Source: Bacillota bacterium
GTDB lineage: Bacteria > Bacillota > SHA-98 > UBA4971
Assembly (NCBI GenBank): GCA_024653485.1
Contig: JANLFY010000002.1
Coordinates: 186,001-250,000 of the forward strand
Direction: 5' to 3'
Length of the DNA: 64,000 nt
Each line of letters opens with the position of its first letter. The first letter of the stretch is position 1. The notes beneath the pieces were generated by a model that saw nothing but the letters and a program-made list of their open reading frames with translations, was not told the origin of the DNA and searched no databases. The position numbers and the translations under genes are program-made. Below are positions 8,230 to 16,068 of the stretch, one piece after another.

Positions 8230-9119
8230 CCCTTACCACCCCCCGCGCCTTGCATGGCCGGGTTCGGGACGGACCCTCGCGGTGCTTGGAAGAACCCGAC
8301 CTCCTCCATGGCCAGCTCGAAGTCTTCATCCCCGATCGGTCTGGCGTGCCACTTCGCTTGGCCCTCCATGAACGACACGCCCTTGCCCTTAACGGTGTGC
8401 GCTACGATCACGGTCGGCGCGCCCCTCGTCTCACGGGCCCGATTGAAACCGCTGATGAGCTGCTCGAAATCGTGACCGTCCACTTCCACGACGGACCAGC
8501 CAAACGAGCGCCACTTGTCCGTGTATGGTTCAAGGGGCATCACCTGGGCAACGGGCCCGCATAGCTGTACCTTGTTGTAGTCGACTATCGCCGTGAGATT
8601 GTCGAGACCCCTATTGCCGGCGAACATGGCCGCCTCCCATACCTGGCCCTCCTGGGTCTCGCCGTCTCCGAGGAGGCAGTACACTCGAAACCCCCTGCGG
8701 TCGATCTTGGCCCCGAGAGCCATCCCACAGGCCGCGGAGAGCCCTTGACCCAGCGAACCCGTGGACATGTCCACCCCCGGCGTCTTCGTCATGTCCACAT
8801 GGCCTTGGAGCCTGCTGTCGATTGCGTCGAAGGTGAGCAGCTCATCCACTGGGAAGAAGCCCCTCTCCGCCAGGACGCTGTACAGCGCTGCGCTCGCGTG
8901 CCCCTTCGACAACACGAACCGATCGCGGTCCGGCCAACGAGGCTCAGCAGGTGATACTCGCATTTCGCGAAAGTACAGGGTCACGAGGATCTCGACACAA
9001 GAGAGAGAGCCGCCCGGATGGCCGGCTCCGGACGCGTGGATCATCGACAGGACATGGTGACGGACTCGTCTTGCGACGTCAGGCAATTGCGTGACGGAGA
9101 TGTGTGCGCACTGGTCCAC
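8226..9119 (-). CDS. transketolase, N-terminal subunit
   Basis: A 297-aa thiamine diphosphate-binding half of transketolase. It has GAGHPGGSLS near residue 33, KGHASAALYSVL, STGSLGQGLSAACGMALG, and the GDGETQEGQVWEAAM thiamine-diphosphate/Mg motif (GDG..N-like). I place the start at GTG 9119 because AGGTGGG (9126-9132) lies six bases before it and because a sigma-54 promoter at 9150-9165 predicts a transcript start near 9139. Upstream in-frame ATGs (9143, 9173, 9245) would then be untranscribed, and they add residues before the conserved core. It forms one enzyme with the downstream subunit. Confidence 0.88.
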   Translation of the reverse strand: MDQCAHISVTQLPDVARRVRHHVLSMIHASGAGHPGGSLSCVEILVTLYFREMRVSPAEPRWPDRDRFVLSKGHASAALYSVLAERGFFPVDELLTFDAIDSRLQGHVDMTKTPGVDMSTGSLGQGLSAACGMALGAKIDRRGFRVYCLLGDGETQEGQVWEAAMFAGNRGLDNLTAIVDYNKVQLCGPVAQVMPLEPYTDKWRSFGWSVVEVDGHDFEQLISGFNRARETRGAPTVIVAHTVKGKGVSFMEGQAKWHARPIGDEDFELAMEEVGFFQAPRGSVPNPAMQGAGGGKG

Positions 9120-9149
9120 TTCAACCCACCTCGCCGGTTTCATCCGCCA

Positions 9150-9165
9150 TGCAACCCCTATGCCA
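9150..9165 (-). promoter_or_regulatory. sigma-54 (-24/-12) promoter of the transketolase/TRAP operon
   Basis: On the - strand the sequence TGGCATAGGGGTTGCA matches the sigma-54 consensus TGGCACGN4TTGCW with exact spacing; GG lies at 9164-9163 and GC at 9152-9151. Only the two less conserved positions after TGGCA differ. The predicted start near 9139 leaves a 20-base leader holding the SD of the GTG at 9119. The adjacent upstream gene encodes a sigma-54 activator, as expected. Confidence 0.75.
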
Positions 9166-9243
9166 GCGTCCATCGACCGCCGGGCCTGGGTGTGCGGCGT
9201 GTCACGCAAGCGACGATAAAGGTTCGGAGGACCCCGTTGTGTC

Positions 9244-9283
9244 ACACTGTAGCATTATGGCACATTGCGTGATACACTGTGCC
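9244..9283. promoter_or_regulatory. candidate enhancer (activator-binding) site
   Basis: About 80-130 bases upstream of the - strand sigma-54 promoter lies a dyad GGCACA-N13-TGTGCC (9259-9283). A direct repeat, ACACTGTAGC at 9244-9253 and ACACTGTGCC at 9274-9283, is spaced 30 bases (three helical turns). Position and symmetry suit an upstream activating sequence. It overlaps the last codons of the activator gene. I could not find a second good copy before the aldehyde oxidoreductase promoter, so confidence is low. Confidence 0.35.
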
Positions 9284-11540
9284 GATCCGGGACAATGTTG
9301 TACTTCCTTAGTTTCCTATGCAGCGTGCTGCGGCCGATGGCGAGCATCGCCGCGGCCTGAGACACATTGCCTTTGCAGACGGCAAGCGCTCTTGCTATGG
9401 CGTCCCGTTCTATGACCTCCATGGACCGCAATTCCCCCGGGTCTACTTCCGCGGGTCGCCATGTGTCTATAGGGCGTCCCTGCGCTACGTGGGGCGGCGC
9501 GCCCAAGGGGACCGTCGCGAATGGGGGCTGCGGCGAGTCGGGCCCATCCAGGGTCTGCGGCGACAGCACTTCCGCGGGGAGGCATTCCGCCGTAATGACG
9601 AGATCGCCTGATACGTCTTCACACCGCTCTCCCGCGGATACCATGGCCCTCTCGAGGACGTTCTGGAGCTCGCGCACATTGCCGGGGAACTCGTACTTCG
9701 CGAGGACGTCGAGGGCTTCAGGGCTTACCGTGACTCTCAGGTGCGTCCCGCGGGCTTGCGGACCTCGCTGCCCGCCGGACCCGTACCTGTCGAGGAAGTG
9801 GCGGACGAGGAGGGGGATGTCATCGCGCCTCTGCCGCAAGGGGGGTATGGAGATGTTCACCACGTTCAGGCGATAGTACAGGTCCTCTCGAAACCGGCCC
9901 GCCCTCACTTCTTCCGAGAGGTTGCGGTTGGTGGCGCCTATTATCCGCACGTTTATCGGGATCATCTCCGTGCCGCCGATCCTCATCACCTGATCGTCAG
10001 CGAGCGCGCGCAGGAGCTTCACTTGCATCTCCAGGGGCATGCTCTCCACCTCGTCCAGGAAGAGAGTGCCGCCCTCGGCCAGCTCGAACTTGCCCGGCTT
10101 CCCTCCTCGCCGCGCGCCCGTGAAAGCTCCCTCCTCGTACCCGAACAGTTCGCTTTCGATGAGCTCTGTGGGCACGGCGCCGCAGTTGATTGCGACGAAA
10201 GGCCCGTCCTTCCTAGCGCTCGCGTTGTGAATGGCCTGGGCGAAGAGGTCTTTCCCGGTCCCGCTCTCTCCACAAAGAAGAATCCGCGATTCGGTCCGCG
10301 AGGCGCTCTTCGCTAGCTTCACCGCGTCCAGGAGGGCCGGGCTTTGCCCAACGATGTCGTCGAACGTGAACCTAGCCTGCGCTCCTACCATCCTGCGGAC
10401 CAGGCTCCTAACGCGCTCCATCTTGTCGAAGACCGCGAGGGTGCCTATGGAATCGCCGCTCGCGTCGCGGAGCGTGCGGACGGTGACGAGGCACCTCGTG
10501 GTGCCGTGTCCGGTCCTGATGGAGACCTCGTGTTCCCTGAACTCGCGGTGTTTCGACTGCTTGAGGATCTGGACCACCGAAGGGAAGAGCCCCAGCGCGG
10601 AGTCGATGGGTTTGCCAAGGGCGTCCCCCGGCTCCATTCCGAATATCCGCAGCGCGGCCTCATTTGCCCTCATGATGATTCCGTCGGCCGACACCGCCAC
10701 GAGGCCGTCCCTTATGGAATCGAACACCGTTCCGAGGAACCGGTTCAACGTGCGTATCTCGTGAAGCGAGCGCTCGAGCGCGAGCTCGCGCTCAATCGCT
10801 TCCGACATGCTTGCGACGATGCCGATGGTATGCTTGTGAACGAGCTCCCTTCTGCCCGTCATGTTGAGCACTCCGATTATCTTCCCAGTGTGGTCGTGAA
10901 TGGGCGCCGCTGCACACGTCACCCAATGGATGTGGACGTTGTAGTGCTCCGCCCCCACCACCTGCACCGGTTCGTCCAGCATGAGGGCGAGACCGATGGC
11001 GCACGTGCCCGCGCGCGACTCGTGGCGGCTTGCGCCGGGCGCGAGCCTCACCCGGCTCGTCTCCCGGAGGACTTGGTCGTCTCCGATGCTCCTCAGCAAG
11101 AAACCCTCGCCGTCCGTGATGTCCACGCGGAATCCTGAACCGGCCACAAGCTTATAGAGCGTCCTCATGAAAGACCACGCCGTCGAGATCAGTTGCTCGT
11201 TCGCTGATATGCGCGCTCGGACTTCGTTCTCGTCCGCGAGCTCGAAGCACTTCGTGTCCTCGGGGTCGAGCCCGAGCGCCCGGCACCTTCGCCACGAGTC
11301 GGCGATTATCGGCCTTACCACGGATGAGTCGATCTCTCCGGTCTGCACGAAGGCGCGCCACGCCTCCTCCAACCTCGCGAAATCCGTCTCGCTGGGAGGA
11401 GTGTCAGAGTGGGCGGCGAAGTCAAACGTGCTGGACGGGTTCCGGACGATGGGTTCCGCCACGCGTCTCACCCCCGGAGTCGTCTCGGCTTCAGATGCTT
11501 CAGATCGGGGCAGCCTGTCTGCCCTTCTAAACTTCGGCAT
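9255..11540 (-). CDS. sigma-54-dependent enhancer-binding regulator (AcoR-like, GAF-PAS-AAA-Fis)
   Basis: A 761-aa activator. Domains in order: a Trp-Arg-Arg segment (PIIADSWRRCRALG) and a GAF-like sensory region at about 75-235, with HESRAGTCAIGLAL and NVHIHWVTCAAAPI as in AcoR-type regulators; PAS at about 265-375; AAA+ with Walker A GESGTGKD (about 424-431), GAFTGA (about 471-476, the loop that contacts sigma-54) and Walker B GGTLFLDE; and a C-terminal Fis-type helix-turn-helix (NVSQAAAMLAIGRSTLHRKL). I chose the ATG at 11540 over 11615 because the latter would overlap the divergent sigma-54 promoter at 11599-11614. Both flanking transcription units carry sigma-54 promoters, so it probably activates both; the inducer is unknown. 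Confidence 0.93.
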   Translation of the reverse strand: MPKFRRADRLPRSEASEAETTPGVRRVAEPIVRNPSSTFDFAAHSDTPPSETDFARLEEAWRAFVQTGEIDSSVVRPIIADSWRRCRALGLDPEDTKCFELADENEVRARISANEQLISTAWSFMRTLYKLVAGSGFRVDITDGEGFLLRSIGDDQVLRETSRVRLAPGASRHESRAGTCAIGLALMLDEPVQVVGAEHYNVHIHWVTCAAAPIHDHTGKIIGVLNMTGRRELVHKHTIGIVASMSEAIERELALERSLHEIRTLNRFLGTVFDSIRDGLVAVSADGIIMRANEAALRIFGMEPGDALGKPIDSALGLFPSVVQILKQSKHREFREHEVSIRTGHGTTRCLVTVRTLRDASGDSIGTLAVFDKMERVRSLVRRMVGAQARFTFDDIVGQSPALLDAVKLAKSASRTESRILLCGESGTGKDLFAQAIHNASARKDGPFVAINCGAVPTELIESELFGYEEGAFTGARRGGKPGKFELAEGGTLFLDEVESMPLEMQVKLLRALADDQVMRIGGTEMIPINVRIIGATNRNLSEEVRAGRFREDLYYRLNVVNISIPPLRQRRDDIPLLVRHFLDRYGSGGQRGPQARGTHLRVTVSPEALDVLAKYEFPGNVRELQNVLERAMVSAGERCEDVSGDLVITAECLPAEVLSPQTLDGPDSPQPPFATVPLGAPPHVAQGRPIDTWRPAEVDPGELRSMEVIERDAIARALAVCKGNVSQAAAMLAIGRSTLHRKLRKYNIVPDRHSVSRNVP

Positions 11541-11598
11541 GAGGTCCCGCCATCCTTCTTCGGCGCTCGAGCGCTTGGTTTCCCCCGGCGGGTGCCAC

Positions 11599-11614
11599 GG
11601 GCACGCAACTTGCA
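11599..11614 (+). promoter_or_regulatory. sigma-54 (-24/-12) promoter of the aldehyde oxidoreductase gene
   Basis: The sequence GGGCACGCAACTTGCA matches TGGCACGN4TTGCW at every conserved position except the first T, with correct GG (11600-11601) to GC (11612-11613) spacing. The predicted start near 11625 gives a short leader with AAGGAGG at 11644-11650 before the ATG at 11664. The divergently transcribed neighbour is a sigma-54 activator. Confidence 0.8.
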
Positions 11615-11663
11615 TAGCGGCCTTTCAGACAGATTACCCTCTCAAGGAGGCGCCGACCGTTAC

Positions 11664-13367
11664 ATGGAGACGAGCATTCTCAGGATCGATATGCAGGCCC
11701 GGAGCATGGTGCGCGAGGAGGCCGGCGAGTCCCTTGCGATCCTCGGGGGGCGCGGCCTTACATCTCGCATAGTGCTTGACGAGGTGAGACCCGGCTGCGA
11801 CCCGCTTGGACGCCACAACAAGCTCGTGATTGCTCCCGGACTGGTGGGCGGCACGGCCGCGCCGTGTTCGGGGCGCATCTCGGTGGGCGGGAAGAGCCCT
11901 CTCACGGGCGGCATCAAGGAGAGCAACGCCGGAGGCGTTGCCGGTCATAAGCTGGCCAGGCTCGGCGTGAAGGCCATCGTCTTCGAGAACAAGCCAGCGG
12001 GCGGCGCGGGCCCGTTCGTGTTGGTGCTTACGAAAGATTCAGCGGAGCTCGTCCCCTGCCCGGAGCTCGCTGGCGTCGGGGTATACGAGAGCGTTGCGCG
12101 GTTGAGGAGGAAGTACGGGAAGCGGCCCGGGATCATGGTCATCGGGCCCGCGGGCGAGAACGCACTCACTGCGGCGGGGATATCGGTGACCAACTCGGAA
12201 GGCGAAGCGGGCAGGTACTGCGGTCGCGGAGGAATGGGGGCGTTGATGGGCTCAAAGGGCATCAAGGCGTTGGTAATCGACGATTCGGGGACCCCAGCGC
12301 CGGAAAGCCGCGACAAGAAGAGGTTTCTCGGGGCGGTCCGGGAGATCGTGAGACTCATCCGCGAAACTCCTCAGACCGCGGAAGTGTACCGCAACTGGGG
12401 TACCGCGGCGCTCGTGGCGACGACGAACGCTCTCGGTGGGCTGCCCACGCGGAACTTCAGCACTGGGCGGTTCGAGGGAGCTGACCGCATATCCGCTGTG
12501 GCCCTCCGCGAGCTCATTCTGGCCAGGGGCGGGCTTCCCACTCATTCCTGCATGCCCGGGTGTCCCATCGGTTGCTCCAACCGGGTGCCGAGGGCGGATG
12601 GAAGCGAGCTCGTCAGCCCCCTCGAATACGAGACCATCGGCTTGCTCGGATCCAACTGCGGGATAGACGATCTCGACGCCATCGGCGAGATGAACAGGCT
12701 GTGCAATGACCTGGGTGTAGATACCATCGATATCGGCGGAGCGGTGGGTATAGCTATGGAAGCCGGCCTCTTGCGGTTCGGAGACGCCGCCGGAGCTATC
12801 GAACTCATACGAGAGATCGGAAAGGGCACGGTTCTCGGGAGAGTGATAGGCCATGGCGGCGCGGTGACGGCGAGGGTCCTCGGTGTAAGACGCGTTCCAG
12901 CCGTGAAAGGCCAGATAATGCCGGCGTACGAGCCGCGCGGAATCAAGGGGCTGGGCGTGACGTTCGCGACGTCTCCAATGGGAGCGGACCATACGTCCGG
13001 AAACACCGTGCGCCAGCAGATCGATCACCACAGCCCGGCGGGTCAAACTGAAGCATCCCGGAGCGCCCAGCTTTCCGCCGTGCTGTACGACATGCTGGGG
13101 ATCTGCTTGTTCGTCGGCCCGGCGGTAAGGGACAGGATCGACCTGCTGGCCGACCTCGTTTCCTCCCATCTCGGAATCCCGTGCACTGCCGATGTCCTTC
13201 GCGCGCTCGCGAGACAGACCATCATGACTGAAAGGGAGTTCAACCGGCGCGCGGGTTTCACCAGCGTGCACGATAGACTCCCGGAGCACTTCACGGAGGA
13301 GCGAAATCCCGCCACAGGCACGGTGTTCGACGTCAGCGACGAGGACATGGACACGCTTTGGGAATGA
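11664..13367 (+). CDS. aldehyde:ferredoxin oxidoreductase (AOR family, tungstopterin)
   Basis: A 567-aa member of the tungsten/molybdenum AOR family, which oxidises aldehydes to acids with ferredoxin as electron acceptor. The N-terminal part has the GGRGLTSRI and GLVGGTAAPCSGRISVGGKSP strands of the AOR_N domain. C296-x3-C300-x3-C304 (HSCMPGCPIGCSN) and C481 in DMLGICLF are the expected 4Fe-4S ligands; the first spacing is x3 rather than the x2 of the best-studied enzymes. The ATG at 11664 has AAGGAGG 13 bases upstream, a little far. An in-frame extension to 11409 runs through the promoter and antisense to the regulator, so I reject it. Sigma-54 control suggests inducible aldehyde detoxification or fermentation linked to the transketolase operon. 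Confidence 0.93.
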   Translation: METSILRIDMQARSMVREEAGESLAILGGRGLTSRIVLDEVRPGCDPLGRHNKLVIAPGLVGGTAAPCSGRISVGGKSPLTGGIKESNAGGVAGHKLARLGVKAIVFENKPAGGAGPFVLVLTKDSAELVPCPELAGVGVYESVARLRRKYGKRPGIMVIGPAGENALTAAGISVTNSEGEAGRYCGRGGMGALMGSKGIKALVIDDSGTPAPESRDKKRFLGAVREIVRLIRETPQTAEVYRNWGTAALVATTNALGGLPTRNFSTGRFEGADRISAVALRELILARGGLPTHSCMPGCPIGCSNRVPRADGSELVSPLEYETIGLLGSNCGIDDLDAIGEMNRLCNDLGVDTIDIGGAVGIAMEAGLLRFGDAAGAIELIREIGKGTVLGRVIGHGGAVTARVLGVRRVPAVKGQIMPAYEPRGIKGLGVTFATSPMGADHTSGNTVRQQIDHHSPAGQTEASRSAQLSAVLYDMLGICLFVGPAVRDRIDLLADLVSSHLGIPCTADVLRALARQTIMTEREFNRRAGFTSVHDRLPEHFTEERNPATGTVFDVSDEDMDTLWE

Positions 13368-13380
13368 ATCGGGTCACAAG

Positions 13381-14241
13381 TCACGCGATCGGCGGCCTGT
13401 GGACCGGGATGCTCTGCCTGAGCGCGCCAAGCTCCTCGATAGCTCTATCCGCCTCCCGCCGGATGTGATCGAGGAGAACCGGCGTTGAGACCATGCTGAG
13501 CAGCTGACACATGAGCGCGAGCTCGTGTCCGGCCGCTTTGAAGTCCCTGAGCTCGGTGGTCCTGGCGATGGCTTCGTCGAGGAACCGGGCAACAGTGTTG
13601 AAGGTTTCGGGCTCGGCCTGGGCCATCGACTCGAGATCCATGGCGGTCTGGAACAAGCGAGTGAAGATCCTGTGGAACTCCTGTGATCGCGCTATCAGGC
13701 TTCTCTCGGACGGGTCGAGGAGACGTATTATGAACTCTACGTGCTCCTTCATGATTCGCATCCAGAACACGGCGCGCCGCATGATGGCGAGGAACCGTTG
13801 GCCCTCCCCCTGCGGCAGTCCGGTGACCATCTCCAGGCGGGTTAGGAAGTGGTTCGCCTCGCGGATTAGGTGGTCTATGAGCAACGGAAGTAAGGCGGGG
13901 CTTAGCTGGCACTGAACCATCATCCTCAGGAGCCTGCGTTTGAATTCGACGAGCGCGGCCACTGCGTCCCGTAACGCGTTGATGAGGCTGCGATCGAGCA
14001 TCGTCGCGCGGTTGACCCTCTCTTCCAGCCCGCGCAGGTCCTCTTCGAGCCTCTGAGCTTCCCTTATGAGATCAGGTCGGTCGCAGGGCAGCCCGAGTCG
14101 TATGAACATGGCGTGTTCGCGCATTATCCTGGTCCAGAAACGGACCTCGGCCAAGAGGTGCGAGTCCGCTCCTCCGGGCCATTTCCCCGGAAGACCGCCC
14201 TGGTCTGTCCAGTGCTCAACCTCCGGTCGTTCATCCGTCAT
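13381..14241 (-). CDS. DUF2935 protein (two four-helix repeats)
   Basis: A 286-aa, all-helical protein with two copies of the DUF2935 unit: residues about 25-140 begin with EVRFWTRIMREHAMFIRLG and residues about 150-275 with AVFWMRIMKEHVEFIIRLL. The repeated FWxRIMxEHxxFI carries His/Glu residues that could bind metal, and LIDHLIREANHFL / LLDHIRREADRAI repeat the second helix pair. The family is largely confined to Bacillota; its function is not established. The ATG at 14241 has GGGAGG about 10 bases upstream. It is convergent with the aldehyde oxidoreductase (13 bases apart). Confidence 0.88.
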   Translation of the reverse strand: MTDERPEVEHWTDQGGLPGKWPGGADSHLLAEVRFWTRIMREHAMFIRLGLPCDRPDLIREAQRLEEDLRGLEERVNRATMLDRSLINALRDAVAALVEFKRRLLRMMVQCQLSPALLPLLIDHLIREANHFLTRLEMVTGLPQGEGQRFLAIMRRAVFWMRIMKEHVEFIIRLLDPSERSLIARSQEFHRIFTRLFQTAMDLESMAQAEPETFNTVARFLDEAIARTTELRDFKAAGHELALMCQLLSMVSTPVLLDHIRREADRAIEELGALRQSIPVHRPPIA

Positions 14242-14661
14242 TTCCGCATACCTCCCAGGGAAGTCTGATCATTCCCATCTTATGTGGACTGCTCCCGCGT
14301 TGACACCCGTTCGTACCAAGGCTGGTTTTTTCGTATAATGTGATAACTGCCCGTTTGTCCGCTCCTCAAGGAATTGGGCGTCAGCGTCGATCCGCCGTGG
14401 AGAGCGCCCACAACCCTTGTAATACTTATTTTGGTCAGCTCGGAAGGATTTTGGGAACCTACAGTGAATATAACAACGACCGGAGGATGCGGCCTATTTA
14501 TTTCATATAGTGGAATAATGCGCCCTGTCACGTCCGGCATGTGTGCGCTTCACGTCCATGAGAAGGGGGGATGACTAGGGAAGTCCGAACCTGCCGATTC
14601 TGGTCACCGTGGTTGGACCGAAGGCGTCGCACTGGTACATCTGTGTTGGGAGGTCGATACT
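14242..14661. other. regulatory region upstream of the oligosaccharide ABC operon
   Basis: No gene is supportable here. It is markedly more A+T-rich than its surroundings, as expected of a promoter region. It contains TATAAT at 14334-14339 and a dyad TTATTTC-N7-GGAATAA at 14498-14518 that could be an operator for the ROK repressor encoded downstream. I could not pair the TATAAT with a good -35 box, so no promoter is called. Confidence 0.4.
14498..14518. promoter_or_regulatory. A+T-rich dyad, candidate operator
   Basis: Arms TTATTTC and GGAATAA are complementary in six of seven positions around a 7-base centre. It lies 144 bases before the binding-protein start. ROK repressors bind A+T-rich palindromes, and one is encoded in this operon; the link is inference. 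Confidence 0.3.
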
Positions 14662-15975
14662 GTGTTGACTAGGCTGACCAGATTGGTTGTGTTGGTTGTG
14701 GCGCTTACCTTGACTTTGGCTAGCGGCGTGGTCGCGGCGGACAAGGTCACGATCGAGTACTGGCATGGGTTCACGGGTCCGGATCGTCCACTCATGGAGC
14801 AGCTCATTGCGAAGTTCAACGAGACCCATCCCGACATCGAGGTCAAGGCGCAGGCCATTCCGTGGGGAACGATGTGGCAGCAGATCCCGGCGGCTGTCGC
14901 TGCGGGCAAGGCCCCGGATGTCGCGGTTGCCAACGAGGACGTCATCACGGGCTTCATCGCCCGGGGAGCATTTGCGGAGCTGACTCCGGACATGCTCGCC
15001 ACCGCAGGCATAGACAAGAATAGGTTCTACGCGTCTCTCTGGAACACCGGCAGCTACAAGGGCAAAGACTATGGCGTGCCTGTCCACTCAGTAGCCCTCG
15101 TTCTCTATTACAACACCGACATGTTCAAGAAGGCCGGAGTCGACATCAACAAGGCAATGAGCAGCCGCGAGGAATTCCTGAAGGCGATGCAGAAGCTGAC
15201 CATAGACAAGAACGGTAAACATCCCAATGAGCCAGGTTTCGATCTCAACAACGTCGAACAGTGGGGAACGATGCTGCCGCTTCCGTGGATGGGTGGGTGC
15301 ATCTTCTATTCCTTCCTGCTTCAGAACGGTGGCCGGTTGGTCGACGATGACGCGACGAAGGCGGTGTTCAATTCCCCTGAGGGCGTCGATGCCCTTCAGT
15401 TCCTCGTGGACCTGATCTACAAGTATCACGTTTCGCCTGCCAACGTGACCGAGGACGGGTCCATAGCAGGGTTCCGGCAGGGCAAGGTCGCGACCAACTT
15501 CAACGGAGTCTGGCGCGTGAACGACTACCTCAATCAGGAAGGGCTCAACTTCGCGGTCGCGCCCATTCCGAAGGTGGGTGGCAAGACCTACGCGACCTGG
15601 GGTGGATCGTCTCACCTCGTGATACCGAAGGCACGTCAGGTGGACAAGAAGCGCCAGGAAGCAGCCCTGAAATTCATCGGCTGGATCACCCAGCCTCAGC
15701 AGAACCTCTTCTGGACAGGCGCGGGCGGGCTTCCGACCCAGCCGGTCGTGGCACAGGACAAGTCGTTTGACAATAGCCCCATGAAGCCTGTGTTTGCGTC
15801 GCTCGGCAACGTGTTCGCGACCGCCGGTTTCCCGTGGGTTTCGCAGGTGCGAGGCGCCATGGACGAGGCCGTCTCCTCAGCTATGCTGGGCAAGAAATCG
15901 CCGAAGCAAGCCCTGGATGACGGAGTGAAGCTGGCAGATCAGCAGATCGCCGACGCGATGAAGAACATCCGGTAA
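14662..15975 (+). CDS. sugar ABC transporter substrate-binding protein
   Basis: A 437-aa extracellular solute-binding protein of family 1. The signal peptide (MLTRLTRLVVLVVALT...) ends near VVAADK with no lipobox cysteine. The mature start VTIEYWHGFTGPDRP and the FNETHPDIEVKAQ and AAGKAPDVAVANEDVITGF segments are typical of oligosaccharide binders. It starts at GTG 14662 with GGGAGGT eight bases upstream. It is the first gene of an operon that runs through two permeases, a ROK regulator and glycosidases, so the ligand is probably a galactoside or plant-derived oligosaccharide. No ABC ATPase gene is present in the operon, so a shared MsmK/UgpC-like ATPase from elsewhere is presumably used. Confidence 0.92.
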   Translation: MLTRLTRLVVLVVALTLTLASGVVAADKVTIEYWHGFTGPDRPLMEQLIAKFNETHPDIEVKAQAIPWGTMWQQIPAAVAAGKAPDVAVANEDVITGFIARGAFAELTPDMLATAGIDKNRFYASLWNTGSYKGKDYGVPVHSVALVLYYNTDMFKKAGVDINKAMSSREEFLKAMQKLTIDKNGKHPNEPGFDLNNVEQWGTMLPLPWMGGCIFYSFLLQNGGRLVDDDATKAVFNSPEGVDALQFLVDLIYKYHVSPANVTEDGSIAGFRQGKVATNFNGVWRVNDYLNQEGLNFAVAPIPKVGGKTYATWGGSSHLVIPKARQVDKKRQEAALKFIGWITQPQQNLFWTGAGGLPTQPVVAQDKSFDNSPMKPVFASLGNVFATAGFPWVSQVRGAMDEAVSSAMLGKKSPKQALDDGVKLADQQIADAMKNIR

Positions 15976-15983
15976 GACATGCA

Positions 15984-16017
15984 GGGGCAGGAGAGGAGAT
16001 GGCTCCTCTCCTGCCCC
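15984..16017 (+). other. intercistronic hairpin after the binding-protein gene
   Basis: Perfect 15-bp stem: GGGGCAGGAGAGGAG at 15984-15998 pairs with CTCCTCTCCTGCCCC at 16003-16017 around an ATGG loop, starting 8 bases past the stop. No T-run follows. It probably protects the upstream mRNA and lowers permease expression. It also argues against the ATG at 15979 as permease start. Confidence 0.85.
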
Positions 16018-16068
16018 CATCGAGAAGAGGGTGGATTGCGAGGCCGCGGCGGGCGAGGTGAGTTCTGG

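Noticed and set aside
12252-13289. Long - strand open frame antisense to the aldehyde oxidoreductase
   Set aside because: No motif and no SD, and the + strand encodes an intact AOR with its Cys ligands.
14300-14339. TTGACA (14300) with TATAAT (14334) as a promoter
   Set aside because: The spacing is 28 bases, far too long for sigma-70.
15979-16068. Upstream ATG for the first ABC permease
   Set aside because: It lies directly before and inside the 15-bp hairpin and encodes a non-family leader; ATG 16069 has an SD.
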